Assembly (NCBI GenBank): GCA_934130355.1
Contig: CAKOXV010000006.1
Coordinates: forward strand, 1 to 64,000
Length of the DNA stretch: 64,000 nucleotides
From: an uncultured Clostridia bacterium
GTDB taxonomy: Bacteria; Bacillota; Clostridia; TANB77; CAG-508
Direction of reading: 5' to 3'
Below are positions 7,903 through 17,103 of the stretch, piece by piece. The notes beneath the pieces were generated by a model. That model searched no databases. It saw only the letters and a list, made by a program, of their open reading frames with translations, and was not told the DNA's origin. Position 1 is the stretch's first letter. Each line of letters opens with the position of its first letter. The translations under genes were made by a program, and so were the position numbers.

Positions 7903-10047
7903 TTATTCCCCTCCTTCCTTTTGAGAATTTGAATTTAATTCTTCTTCAGACAATTGTGATAACGCAATTTCTCTATATGTTTCATTATTTTTCATGAGTT
8001 CTTCATGTGTTCCTTGACCTACTATTTTTCCATCATCTAATACTATTATTTTATCAGCATTTAATATTGTACTAATTCTTTGTGCAACTATTATATTAGT
8101 TTTGTTTTTAGTTCTTTGTGCCAAAGCCTCTCTCAATTTTGCATCTGTTTTGAAATCTAATGCTGAAAAACTATCATCAAACACAAATATTTCTGGTGAT
8201 TTTGCAATTGCTCTTGCTATTGACAATCTTTGTTTTTGTCCTCCTGATACATTATTTCCACCTTGTGCTATTTCTGATTTGTATTTTTCATTTTTACCAT
8301 TTATAAATTCTGTAGCTTGTGCTATTTCTGCTGCTTCTATCATTTTTTCATCAGACATATTTGAATCTGAATATTTGATATTACTTTCAATTGTTCCAGA
8401 AAATAGAATACCTTTTTGTGGCACAAATCCAATAACATCTCTTAAATCTTTTTGTGATACATCTTTTACATTAACACCATCTACTAATAACTCTCCACCT
8501 GTTACATCATAAAATCTTGGAATTAAATTAACAACTGTTGATTTTCCACTACCAGTACTTCCTATAATAGCTGTAGTTTTACCTGGTTCTGCTGTAAAAT
8601 TAATGTCTTCTAATATCTCTGTATCTGCATCTGGGTATCTAAATGAAACATTTTTAAATTCTACTAATCCTTTTTTATTGGGGTCTAATTTTTTAGTTTC
8701 TTTTTTGTCTTGGATACTTGGTTCTGTTTCAATAACATCCATTATACGTTTAGCAGAAACTGATGCTCTTGGTAACATTATTGATATGATTGATATCATT
8801 AAGAAACTCATTATAATTTGCATAGCATATTGAATAAATGCTAACATGTCTCCAACCTGCATTATTCCTTGGTCTACAAAGTTTCCTCCAAACCATACTA
8901 TTAGTATTGATACACTATTCATTATAAGCATTAAAAGTGGAAACATTATTGACATTGTTCTATTTACAAATATGTTTGCTTTTGTAAGTTCTATGTTTGC
9001 ACCATCAAATCTATTTTCTTCTCTTTTCTCTGTGTTAAATGCTCTTATTACTGATTTCCCTGTTAAAATCTCTCTTGCTACTTCATTTAATTTATCTATT
9101 AAGTCTTGTAACTTCTTGAATTTTGGCATTGCTATTATAAATAATGTTGCTACTACTAATAATACAGTAATAACAGCTCCTCCTATAATCCACGCCATAG
9201 ATGTATTACTTTGATTCATTACTTTTATAATTCCGCCAATTCCTATTATTGGTGCATATACTACTGTTCTAAATAACATAGCTAATAATTGTTGAATTTG
9301 TTGAATATCATTTGTACTACGTGTTATTAATGATGCTGTTGAGAATTCTCTTAATTCTTTATTAGAAAATTGTAATACTTTGTTAAACACTTTTTCTCTT
9401 AATGTTTTTGACATCTTTGCTCCAACTCTTGAAGATAGCATCATTACTGTTATTCCACAAGCCATAGTCATTGCCGCTAATCCCAACATTTTTAACCCTG
9501 TTGTAAATATATATTTCATTTGAATTGAATCTGTATCTACACCTGCATTTTGATAAATTTTCTTTACATAAGTAACTGCCGTTTGTTCTTTTATACTTTG
9601 TTGCATATTTTTTATTTGCTCTGATGCTTGTTTTAAAAATTGTTCTTTTTGTTCTTCTGTCATCTGTTCTAATTGTTCTGTTATTTGAATTGAATTTTCT
9701 TGATTTTTTATTGTTTGTGATATAATAATTGGTTCAATCATAAGCTGTGAAAGTTCTTCTCTTTCAGTCTTACTAACTTTGTTTAGAGTATATATTCCAT
9801 TTTCTTCTGAATAATTTGATAAAATTTTATCTCTATTTTCTGCAAAAATTAATAGTGAATTCATATCTTCACTATTTATTTGCTCAGGAACTGCATCTTC
9901 AATTCCTCCTGCCTGTATTCCTTCATTTACTATTTTCGAAGTATAATTGGGTAACTCTAAATCTACAGCAGCTTGTAAACATAGTAATGATACTATTACT
10001 AAAACTGCCAACCATGATTGTTTTAAATTTTTTAATATTTTTAACAT
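7903..10047 (-). CDS. ABC exporter half-transporter, degenerate-site subunit with extended loop
   Basis: A 714-residue partner of the preceding subunit and first gene of the operon. Helix 1 (about 13-33) is followed by an insertion of about 130 residues rich in Gln/Glu before helix 2, expected to lie outside the membrane. The ATPase domain has Walker A GSTGSGKST and a normal VSGGQKQR signature, but Walker B ends FVFDD (Asp replaces the catalytic Glu) and the H-loop reads IVAQR (Gln replaces His). Together with ISAGQ in the partner this makes one hydrolytic site degenerate, the usual design of heterodimeric exporters. AGGAGG precedes the ATG at 10047. Confidence 0.85.
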   Translation of the reverse strand: MLKILKNLKQSWLAVLVIVSLLCLQAAVDLELPNYTSKIVNEGIQAGGIEDAVPEQINSEDMNSLLIFAENRDKILSNYSEENGIYTLNKVSKTEREELSQLMIEPIIISQTIKNQENSIQITEQLEQMTEEQKEQFLKQASEQIKNMQQSIKEQTAVTYVKKIYQNAGVDTDSIQMKYIFTTGLKMLGLAAMTMACGITVMMLSSRVGAKMSKTLREKVFNKVLQFSNKELREFSTASLITRSTNDIQQIQQLLAMLFRTVVYAPIIGIGGIIKVMNQSNTSMAWIIGGAVITVLLVVATLFIIAMPKFKKLQDLIDKLNEVAREILTGKSVIRAFNTEKREENRFDGANIELTKANIFVNRTMSIMFPLLMLIMNSVSILIVWFGGNFVDQGIMQVGDMLAFIQYAMQIIMSFLMISIISIMLPRASVSAKRIMDVIETEPSIQDKKETKKLDPNKKGLVEFKNVSFRYPDADTEILEDINFTAEPGKTTAIIGSTGSGKSTVVNLIPRFYDVTGGELLVDGVNVKDVSQKDLRDVIGFVPQKGILFSGTIESNIKYSDSNMSDEKMIEAAEIAQATEFINGKNEKYKSEIAQGGNNVSGGQKQRLSIARAIAKSPEIFVFDDSFSALDFKTDAKLREALAQRTKNKTNIIVAQRISTILNADKIIVLDDGKIVGQGTHEELMKNNETYREIALSQLSEEELNSNSQKEGGE

Positions 10048-10152
10048 TTTTACCTCCTGATTAAGATTGCGTTGATATTTTAATGTTGAAGTATGTCTTT
10101 TACTAAGACATTTTGTGAATTTTTTGTAAATTTTATATTGATAGTAAAAAAA

Positions 10153-10171
10153 GGACTGTTTAAAACAGCCC
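10153..10171 (-). terminator. Terminator after pfkA
   Basis: GGACTGTTT (10153-10161) pairs with AAACAGCCC (10163-10171), with a seven-base T run on the minus strand, shortly beyond the pfkA stop at 10178. Confidence 0.75.
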
Positions 10172-10177
10172 AGTTTT

Positions 10178-11320
10178 TTAATCTCCTAGACAAATTCCTA
10201 TGTTCCTAGCAGTTTTTACTAAATCATCATCCATTGTAACTCTTCTTAAATTGCTTTCTGCGGTGTTTCCTGAAACTGCTCCGATTTTTGTGTTATTTCC
10301 AACTACGTCTTCTAAAGAAACATAATCTAATTTTCCATTTTTTATAACTGTTAATACACCAAATTTTCCTTCTAGTGCAAGTTCCATAGCTTTTGAACCA
10401 TATTTTGTAGATAAAACTCTATCAAATGCTGTTGGAGTTCCTCCTCTTTGCATATATCCTAATGTAGTGTTTCTTGCTTCTAATCCTGTTAGCTCTTCAA
10501 GTTGTTTTGCAACTACTTGACCTACACCACCAAGTTTTGTATTATCTACTCCTGCACCATTGTCTCTTTTGCCCATAACTGTAATTTCTCCACCTTTTGG
10601 TGCAGCTCCTTCTGCAACAACAACAACACTGAATTGTTTTCCTGCTGCTCTTCTTTTATTGATTTTTTCAACAGCTTTATTTATATCATAAGGTATTTCT
10701 GGAATTAATGCTACATCTGCTCCTCCTGCAATTGCAGATTCTAGAGCTATCCATCCTGCATATCTTCCCATTACTTCTAATACCATTATTCTGTGATGTG
10801 TTTCTCCAGTTGTGTGTAGTCTATCTAAAGCTTCTGCAGCAACTGATACTGCTGTATTATATCCAAATGTTATTTCTGTACATGCAACATCATTATCTAT
10901 AGTTTTAGGAACACCTATTACATTTACGCCTTTTGTTGAAAAATCTCTTGCAGATTTTTGTGTTCCATCTCCTCCTAAAGTAAATATACAGTCAAATCCA
11001 TCATTTTTAATATTTTCAACACATACATTAGATAAATCTTTATATACTATTTGGCCATTTTCTTCTACTTTATAATTAAATACATTTGCATTTGTTGATG
11101 ATCCTATAATTGAACCACCTTTTGGTAAAATTCCTGAGGCTGTTTGATCATTAGCTGTACTTAATTTAACGTAATTATTTTTTAATAAACCATTGTATCC
11201 ATCTATAAATCCATAGCACTCTATTCCATTATTTTCTGCAGTTTTTACTATCGCTCTTATTACTGCATTAAAACCTGATACGTCTCCACCATTGGCTAAT
11301 ATTGCTACTTTTTTTAACAT
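10178..11320 (-). CDS. pfkA: 6-phosphofructokinase (group III, probably ATP-dependent)
   Basis: Phosphorylates fructose 6-phosphate to the 1,6-bisphosphate, the committed step of glycolysis. The 380-residue length and the PKTIDND catalytic loop place it in the group III PfkA clade. GGDGT has Gly rather than Asp at the position that separates ATP enzymes from pyrophosphate enzymes, while Lys in PKTIDND is the residue shared with pyrophosphate enzymes; by family knowledge this mixed combination goes with ATP use, but biochemical confirmation is the only proof. The first loop reads GGDVSGFNA instead of the usual GGDxPGxNA, an unusual change near the nucleotide. GGAGG precedes the ATG. It is monocistronic with its own promoter and terminator. 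Confidence 0.88.
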   Translation of the reverse strand: MLKKVAILANGGDVSGFNAVIRAIVKTAENNGIECYGFIDGYNGLLKNNYVKLSTANDQTASGILPKGGSIIGSSTNANVFNYKVEENGQIVYKDLSNVCVENIKNDGFDCIFTLGGDGTQKSARDFSTKGVNVIGVPKTIDNDVACTEITFGYNTAVSVAAEALDRLHTTGETHHRIMVLEVMGRYAGWIALESAIAGGADVALIPEIPYDINKAVEKINKRRAAGKQFSVVVVAEGAAPKGGEITVMGKRDNGAGVDNTKLGGVGQVVAKQLEELTGLEARNTTLGYMQRGGTPTAFDRVLSTKYGSKAMELALEGKFGVLTVIKNGKLDYVSLEDVVGNNTKIGAVSGNTAESNLRRVTMDDDLVKTARNIGICLGD

Positions 11321-11357
11321 ATAAAACTCCTCCTATTCGGTATTCCATTAAATTATT

Positions 11358-11385
11358 AAAATTTTACCATATCTGGTAAAATTTT
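11358..11385. promoter_or_regulatory. Perfect palindrome in the pfkA leader
   Basis: Twelve-base arms AAAATTTTACCA (11358-11369) and its complement (11374-11385) around TATC, located directly downstream of the predicted transcription start and 38 bases before the pfkA ATG. Position and symmetry suggest a repressor operator or an mRNA hairpin. The binding protein is unknown. Confidence 0.55.
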
Positions 11386-11398
11386 CGTTTACTTTATA

Positions 11399-11426
11399 AT
11401 TATACCAACTTTTCAATTTTTTACAA
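11399..11426 (-). promoter_or_regulatory. Probable sigma-A promoter of pfkA
   Basis: On the minus strand a -35 TTGTAA (11421-11426), a 16-base spacer and a -10 TATAAT (11399-11404) lie about 80 bases upstream of the pfkA start. Confidence 0.55.
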
Positions 11427-11454
11427 GTGATTTATAATATTTTTTTATTTTTTC

Positions 11455-12420
11455 TTATTTACATATTAATTTATCATGTAACTCATCAATAAATTCATCT
11501 TTGACTATCTCTTTAAAAACAATAGATATTTTAGTTCTACTAATGTCAATATTAAAAATTTCTAGACTATTTTTATTAGCAATTTCTAATATTTTATCAA
11601 GTATTTCATCTCTCGAACTAATTCCAAATCCCACGATAGAAATTCTAGAAACATCTTTTTTTATAATGCTTTTTACTCCTGAAGCTTCCATTTTATGTGA
11701 TATTACTGTTCCTGGATTATCATTAAAAGTCGAACCAGTTATTACTGACACATTATTCCTTTCAGCTATTTCCACACATCTATCATGTAAAACTTTTGCA
11801 CCTTCACTTGATAATGAATGCATTTCTTCATAAGATATATCTTTCAACTTTCTTGTTTTTGTTATTTTGTTAGGGTCTGCAGTGTAAATTCCGTCAACAT
11901 CAGAATATATATAACATTGTTTTGCCTGTAAAGCTGCAGCTAAAGCCACTGCAGTTGTGTCTGAACCTCCTCTTCCTAATGTTGTAATATTATTATTTGA
12001 GTCTATTCCTTGGAATCCCGCAACGACTACGATTTTTCCATCTTCTAATTCTTTTTCTATTCTGTTTGTATCTATATATTCAATTTTAGCATTTTGATTT
12101 TCATCATTTGTGTGTATTCCTACTTGCCATCCCATAAGTGATATAGCCTCATATCCTAAATAATTTAATAATATAGCTAATTTGCTAGCACTAATTTGTT
12201 CACCAGCACTTAATAGCACATCCATTTCTCTTGCTTTTGGCTTTAGTGATAACTCTTCTGCTTCTTTTATAAACTTATCTGTTGTTTTACCTTGTGCAGA
12301 TACCACAACTACTATATTGTTATTTTCTTCATATAACTTTATTGTTTTGCTCGCTACAAACTGTAATTTTTCATTGTCTGCAACTGAGCTTCCTCCAAAT
12401 TTGATTACAATTGTATCCAT
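11455..12420 (-). CDS. Aspartate kinase, short form with a single ACT domain
   Basis: Phosphorylates aspartate, the first step toward lysine, threonine, methionine and diaminopimelate. The kinase domain (about 1-240) has KFGGSSVAD, LSAGEQISASKLA and GRGGSDTTAVALAAAL. Only about 75 residues follow, matching the second ACT unit of LysC (SRISIVGFGI, TKISIVF). The first ACT unit is absent, so the enzyme has 321 residues instead of about 400. ACT pairs normally bind feedback inhibitors, so control is probably lost or different. A terminator separates it from upstream prfB. No other aspartate-pathway gene is nearby. Confidence 0.85.
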   Translation of the reverse strand: MDTIVIKFGGSSVADNEKLQFVASKTIKLYEENNNIVVVVSAQGKTTDKFIKEAEELSLKPKAREMDVLLSAGEQISASKLAILLNYLGYEAISLMGWQVGIHTNDENQNAKIEYIDTNRIEKELEDGKIVVVAGFQGIDSNNNITTLGRGGSDTTAVALAAALQAKQCYIYSDVDGIYTADPNKITKTRKLKDISYEEMHSLSSEGAKVLHDRCVEIAERNNVSVITGSTFNDNPGTVISHKMEASGVKSIIKKDVSRISIVGFGISSRDEILDKILEIANKNSLEIFNIDISRTKISIVFKEIVKDEFIDELHDKLICK

Positions 12421-12444
12421 ATTTTAACCTCTTTTGCATAAAAA

Positions 12445-12486
12445 AATAATAGTAATGATACTTAATTAAATACCATTACTATTATT
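12445..12486 (-). terminator. Terminator after prfB
   Basis: Thirteen-base arms (12445-12457, 12474-12486) with a 16-base loop and T residues on the minus strand, located between the prfB stop and the aspartokinase start. Confidence 0.65.
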
Positions 12487-12501
12487 ATATTTTTTCAAAA
12501 G

Positions 12502-13609
12502 TTATAACGTGCAAAATTTCAAATATGCTTCTATAAAACCATCTATATTGCCATCCATTACGCTTTCTACATTTCCTACCTCATAATTTGTCCTATGATC
12601 TTTAACAAGTGTGTATGGACAAAATACATAAGAACGAATTTGACTTCCCCATGCGATTTCTTTCTGTTCACCTTTAAGTTCATCTATAGTGTCTTTTTGT
12701 TCTTGTTCTTTTAGGTTAAGTAATTTAGATTTAAGCATTTTCATTGCTGTTTCTCTATTTTGTATCTGGGAACGCTCTGATTGACAGCTAACTACAATAT
12801 TTGTTGGAATGTGTGTTATTCTAACAGCTGATGATGTTTTGTTTATGTGTTGTCCTCCTGCACCAGATGCTCTATATGTATCTATTCTTAAATCATCTGG
12901 ATTTATCTCTATTTGTACATCATCTGTTATTTCTGGTAATACTTCTAATGATGCAAAAGATGTATGTCTTCTTCCTCCAGCATCAAATGGAGATATTCTT
13001 ACTAATCTATGTACCCCCATTTCACCTTTCATGTAACCATAAGCATTTTCACCTATAATTTCAAATGTTACACTTTTTATTCCTGCTTCATCACCTTCTA
13101 AATAGTCTAATTCTTTTACTTCATAACCGTTTTTTACTGCCCATCTTGTATACATTCTGTATAACATTTCTGCCCAGTCTTGTGACTCAGTTCCTCCTGC
13201 TCCTGGATGTAATGTTAATATTGCATTATTTTTATCATATTTTCCTGATAACAATGTTTCTAGTTGTAATTTTTCTATTTCATTTTCTAGAATTAATGTT
13301 GTCTTTATGATGTCTTTTGCAACATCCTCATCATTTTCCAAATTAGCAAGCTCAGTCAAATCTTCTAGATTTTGTATTTCTTGCATAATCTTTTGATATT
13401 TTTCTACTTTATTTTTTAATTGTTTTATTTGCGCTAAAACTTTACTTGTTTCACTTGGACTTTTTTGCCAAAATTCTTCTTGTACAGTTTGTCCTTCTAA
13501 ATCTTTTAATTGTTTTTCTAATATTTCAATGTCAAAGAGACTCACCCAAATTTCTTGCTTTTGCTTTTAGTGCTTCTATTTTCTTAGAATTCTCTTCTAA
13601 TTCTAGCAT
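12502..13609 (-). CDS. prfB: Peptide chain release factor 2 with programmed +1 frameshift
   Basis: Releases finished peptides at UGA and UAA. The gene starts at the ATG at 13609 (AGGAG upstream); 25 codons (MLELEENSKK...) lead to an in-frame TGA at 13532-13534 in the context CTT TGA C. A +1 shift there continues into the main frame, giving about 368 residues, the normal RF2 length. The TGA-sensing shift site is the classical autoregulation of prfB. The protein has the SPF tripeptide (RISPFDAGG) for stop recognition and the GGQ loop (GAGGQHINKT) for peptidyl-tRNA hydrolysis. Ten bases separate it from the transglutaminase-like gene upstream. Confidence 0.95.
13531..13550 (-). promoter_or_regulatory. 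prfB frameshift site
   Basis: On the minus strand the slippery CTT codon (13535-13537) is followed by TGA C (13531-13534), preceded by a G-rich GGGTGAG about three bases upstream that can act as the internal Shine-Dalgarno stimulator. When release factor 2 is scarce the ribosome shifts +1. Confidence 0.9.
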
Positions 13610-13619
13610 TATATCACTC

Positions 13620-14735
13620 CTATCTTTTATAATCTTCAATACTTAATTCTGGATATTTGAATAGTTGACCATCTTGTGTGAATTTTCCGGATTCCACGTG
13701 ATTTTTCTCCATTGTTTTTGAGCCTTTTAAAAAATATTCATATCTTGATTTATTTGTTAATATTGCTCCTATTCCTAAAACTGGATCATCCCATGTTACA
13801 TCTATAGCGTACCATGCTTCATTTAATTTCACATAGTTCCAAGCATGATTTTCTGTTTGATTTTTGTTGTTTGTCCCTGTCCCTATAACAATTACATTTT
13901 CAACACCAATTTCATTCATTAAATATTGAAAAGCTTTAGCATATCCTTCACATACACATCTTTTGTTTACTAGCGCCCCATATATGTCATATATATTATC
14001 TTCTGTCAAAGAATCTTCATATTCTATTGTATCTATCAAATAATTATGTATTGTTCTGATTTTTTGATAATCTGTTTGTCCTTTTACTTTTTCCAATATT
14101 TCTTCTTTTGCTGATTGTATTTGTTTTTCATATTCTTCTATGTCTTCTTTAGAACGAAAAAGATTTAATAAATATGAATCTTCTGACCCATTATTTATAT
14201 ATACATTATATTTTGTTCCTGTAATTTTCGTTATTTTTTCTATATTTATATACATTTTTGTAACATCTAAATAAAATACATCTGGATTTTCATATATAAA
14301 TGCTTCTATTGCTGATTGATATTGCTTTTTTAATTCAACATCTCCATTTTCTTGTGATAGCAATGACTGAAAAGCATCTGAAAATTCAATTCTATATGTT
14401 CCTGTTTTCAAGTTTTCTTTGTTTTTTTCTAATTTGTTATATATTGTTTTTGCAGTATTTGTTAGTTGATCATAAAAATATTTATTTCTTACAGTATTTG
14501 TTGTCTCTTGTGTTTTACCATTTACTCCATCAAACATTGAATCATCAAAGTCAACATGCTCAGAATTCAAAGTTTCATATTTTATTATTGGAAAAATACT
14601 CTCACTTTCAAAACTAATTTCTATTCTACCATTTTGTGTAATTTCTTTATATGTAAAATATCCTAAAACAGCAAGTACAGCTATAATTCCAATAATAAAT
14701 ACTGTTAATATAAATGTTATTATTTTATCTTTCAT
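13620..14735 (-). CDS. Membrane-anchored transglutaminase-like protein
   Basis: The 371-residue protein has an N-terminal membrane helix (about 6-28) and an outside domain with a C-terminal transglutaminase-like core (about 235-335). The catalytic triad is visible: Cys in KRCVCEGYAKAF, His in ENHAWNYVKL, Asp in AIDVTWDDP. Such proteins act as extracellular peptidases or crosslinkers; in clostridia they are often associated with envelope or spore surfaces. The central part (about 80-230) is helical and unassigned. The stop lies ten bases before prfB, so it may share a transcript with it. Substrate unknown. Confidence 0.75.
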   Translation of the reverse strand: MKDKIITFILTVFIIGIIAVLAVLGYFTYKEITQNGRIEISFESESIFPIIKYETLNSEHVDFDDSMFDGVNGKTQETTNTVRNKYFYDQLTNTAKTIYNKLEKNKENLKTGTYRIEFSDAFQSLLSQENGDVELKKQYQSAIEAFIYENPDVFYLDVTKMYINIEKITKITGTKYNVYINNGSEDSYLLNLFRSKEDIEEYEKQIQSAKEEILEKVKGQTDYQKIRTIHNYLIDTIEYEDSLTEDNIYDIYGALVNKRCVCEGYAKAFQYLMNEIGVENVIVIGTGTNNKNQTENHAWNYVKLNEAWYAIDVTWDDPVLGIGAILTNKSRYEYFLKGSKTMEKNHVESGKFTQDGQLFKYPELSIEDYKR

Positions 14736-14851
14736 CTAATCTCATCCCTTCTTCAAGGCACAAATGTATCACTTATTTATATTTTACTTTATATGGCAAA
14801 AAATATCAATACTTCATGAATAAGTTTTATTTTTTTGCAAATATTACTAAT

Positions 14852-16462
14852 ATGAATTTTAAAGATTTTTTTAAGTGTTTAATTGAATATAAAAAGCCTT
14901 ATAATTTTTCAATTATGAATAGCAAATTTAACAGTACTCCAGAGCCTTGTCAACAAATTCCTAATGTTTATCCTAATGTTAGTGAGAACCTGGAATTTCT
15001 TAAAAACAAATATAATGTGTTATTAAATAATGATATTATAATACGTGAATTTAGTATGTTTGCATGTGACAAAGAATATCGTTCTTTTATTATTTGTATA
15101 GATGGGTTAGTTGATGCTATTTCTATTAATAATTTCATTTTAGAGCCTTTAATGTTAAAAAAACATAAAAACAGCAATAAATGTTCTCAAGAAAACTTAT
15201 TAGAATATGTAGATTCTTGTTTGATACCTCAAAACAGTGTTAAAAAAATTACTGATTTCAAAGATGTTTTTGATGGAATTAATATGGGAGATTGTCTACT
15301 TTTCATTGATACTATAAATGTTGCGTTTGATATTGATGTAAAAAAATTCCCACAACGTGGAATTAGTAATCCTGAAAATGAAGCTGTTGTAAAAGGTCCT
15401 CAAGAAGGGTATGTAGAAAATTTAAGAACAAATACATCTCTTTTAAGACGTAAAATAAATAGTGAAAATCTTGTTATGGAAACTATTTCTGTTGGAAAAG
15501 TAAGTCAAACAAAATGTGGAGTATGTTATTTGCAAAACCTTGCAAATGGCGATTTAGTTGCAGAAGTAAAGTACAGACTCAGTAATTTAGATATAGATTC
15601 AATTATATCTACAGGTCAATTAGAACAGCTTATTGAAGATGAAGAAGGATTTGGTGTTCCTCAAATGCTTGCAACCGAGAGACCTGACAAATGTGCTAAA
15701 TATATGCTTCAGGGACGAGTTGTGGTTCTTGTTGATGGTAATCCTTATGCATTGATTATGCCTGCAGTGATTGAAGATTTTCTTTTTTCACCAGAAGATA
15801 CAAACTTAAGACCATTATTTGCTAATTTTTTACGTGGTATACGTCTTCTTGCATCTGTTATAACACTACTTCTCCCTGGCGTTTACATGGCAATTACAAG
15901 TTTTCATCAAGAATTATTACCTACAGAATTGTTATTTTCTATTCTATCTGCAAGAGAAAACGTTCCTTTTCCAATTATTTTAGAGTTATTGTTGATGGAA
16001 ATTTCATTTGAACTTATACGTGAGGCTAGTCTTAGAGTTCCATCTGTTATTGGAGATTCAATTGGAATCGTAGGTGCATTAATTTTAGGTGATGCTGCTG
16101 TAAATGCAGGAATTGTTAGTCCTACTCTTATAATTATTGTTGCTATTACTGGTATTGCATCATTTGCTATTCCTGACTTTTCATTTGTCTTCCACATTCG
16201 TATTTTTAGATTTTGGTTTATAGCTCTTGGCTTTACAGCTGGCTTTTTAGGAATAGGTATTGGACTTTTCATTTATCTTTCTATGTTATGTAGTGTTAAG
16301 TCTTTCGGAGTTCCTTATACTACTCCTATTACTCCTTCTCATAATACTAGAGGAAATGGATTTTTTATTCCTCCTATTTGGAAACAAGAATATCGTGCTA
16401 GTTTTGTTTCTCCAAAGAAGGCTAAATCACAAGCAGATATAAGTATGAAATGGAAAAATTAA
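14852..16462 (+). CDS. GerA/SpoVAF-family spore germination protein
   Basis: An inner-membrane protein of the GerA (A subunit) or SpoVAF type, part of a nutrient-sensing or DPA-release complex in spores. The soluble N-terminal domain (about 1-280) has the family blocks QRGISNPENE, VENLRTNTSLLRR and GQLEQLIEDE. Membrane helices follow from about 285, with LPGVYMAITSFHQELLPTELL, VPFPIILELLLME and IVGALILGDAAVNAGIVSPT characteristic of the family. Homology suggests the ATG at 14852; ATGs at 14816 and 14918 are alternatives and none has a good ribosome site. No B or C subunit genes are adjacent, which favours a SpoVAF-like or orphan role. Confidence 0.85.
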   Translation: MNFKDFFKCLIEYKKPYNFSIMNSKFNSTPEPCQQIPNVYPNVSENLEFLKNKYNVLLNNDIIIREFSMFACDKEYRSFIICIDGLVDAISINNFILEPLMLKKHKNSNKCSQENLLEYVDSCLIPQNSVKKITDFKDVFDGINMGDCLLFIDTINVAFDIDVKKFPQRGISNPENEAVVKGPQEGYVENLRTNTSLLRRKINSENLVMETISVGKVSQTKCGVCYLQNLANGDLVAEVKYRLSNLDIDSIISTGQLEQLIEDEEGFGVPQMLATERPDKCAKYMLQGRVVVLVDGNPYALIMPAVIEDFLFSPEDTNLRPLFANFLRGIRLLASVITLLLPGVYMAITSFHQELLPTELLFSILSARENVPFPIILELLLMEISFELIREASLRVPSVIGDSIGIVGALILGDAAVNAGIVSPTLIIIVAITGIASFAIPDFSFVFHIRIFRFWFIALGFTAGFLGIGIGLFIYLSMLCSVKSFGVPYTTPITPSHNTRGNGFFIPPIWKQEYRASFVSPKKAKSQADISMKWKN

Positions 16463-16484
16463 AAAGGGCTAACAGCCCTTTTTT
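16461..16484. terminator. Bidirectional terminator
   Basis: AAAAAGGGCT (16461-16470) and AGCCCTTTTT (16474-16483) pair across an AAC loop between the convergent germination and rubrerythrin genes; T runs exist in both directions. Confidence 0.8.
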
Positions 16485-17023
16485 TAATAGTTTTCAGCTT
16501 TAATTTCAAAATATGCTTTTGGATGATTACATACTGGACAAATTTCTGGAGCTTTTGTTCCAACTACAATATGTCCACAATTTCTACATTTCCATATTTT
16601 AACTTCTCCTGCTTCGAAAACTTTTCCTTCTTTTACATTTTCTAATAATTTTAAATATCTTTGTTCATGTTCTTTTTCTATTTTTCCTACTTCTTCAAAC
16701 AAATATGCTATTCTATCAAATCCTTCTTCTTTTGCTGTTTTAGCAAATTCTGCATACATATCCGTCCATTCATAATTTTCTCCATCTGCAGCAGCTTTTA
16801 AATTAGTTGCAGTATCTGATATTTCTCCACCATTTAATAATTTGAACCACATTTTTGCATGTTCCTTTTCATTATCTGCCGTTTCTTGAAATATTGCAGC
16901 AATTTGCTCATACCCTTCTTTTTTTGCTTTACTTGCGAAATATGTATATTTATTTCTTGCTTGTGATTCTCCTGCAAATGCAGTCATTAAATTTTGTTCT
17001 GTTTTTGTTCCTTTTAATTCCAT
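16484..17023 (-). CDS. rbr: Rubrerythrin
   Basis: A non-haem di-iron peroxidase that detoxifies hydrogen peroxide in anaerobes. The ferritin-like domain (about 1-140) carries the two carboxylate sets in FAGESQARNKY, DNEKEHAK, EEVGKIEKEHEQRY. The C-terminal rubredoxin-like domain (about 143-179) has the Fe(Cys)4 pairs CRNCGH and CPVCNHP. The length of 179 is normal. It is monocistronic. A large palindromic element lies upstream between it and dnaE. Confidence 0.93.
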   Translation of the reverse strand: MELKGTKTEQNLMTAFAGESQARNKYTYFASKAKKEGYEQIAAIFQETADNEKEHAKMWFKLLNGGEISDTATNLKAAADGENYEWTDMYAEFAKTAKEEGFDRIAYLFEEVGKIEKEHEQRYLKLLENVKEGKVFEAGEVKIWKCRNCGHIVVGTKAPEICPVCNHPKAYFEIKAENY

Positions 17024-17103
17024 AATTTTACCTCCTATTTTTTCAAAAGTAGAATATCACATTTATCTTAAAAATGCAATGCTATTTTTTCATTACTTGA
17101 TAT

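Noticed and set aside
11321..12501. Lysine riboswitch or T-box near the aspartokinase
   Set aside because: The 81 bases upstream hold only the prfB terminator; no riboswitch-size structure fits.
12502..13545. prfB as a 347-residue gene from a GTG start
   Set aside because: The upstream ATG with ribosome site and the CTT TGA C shift site show that the true gene begins at 13609.
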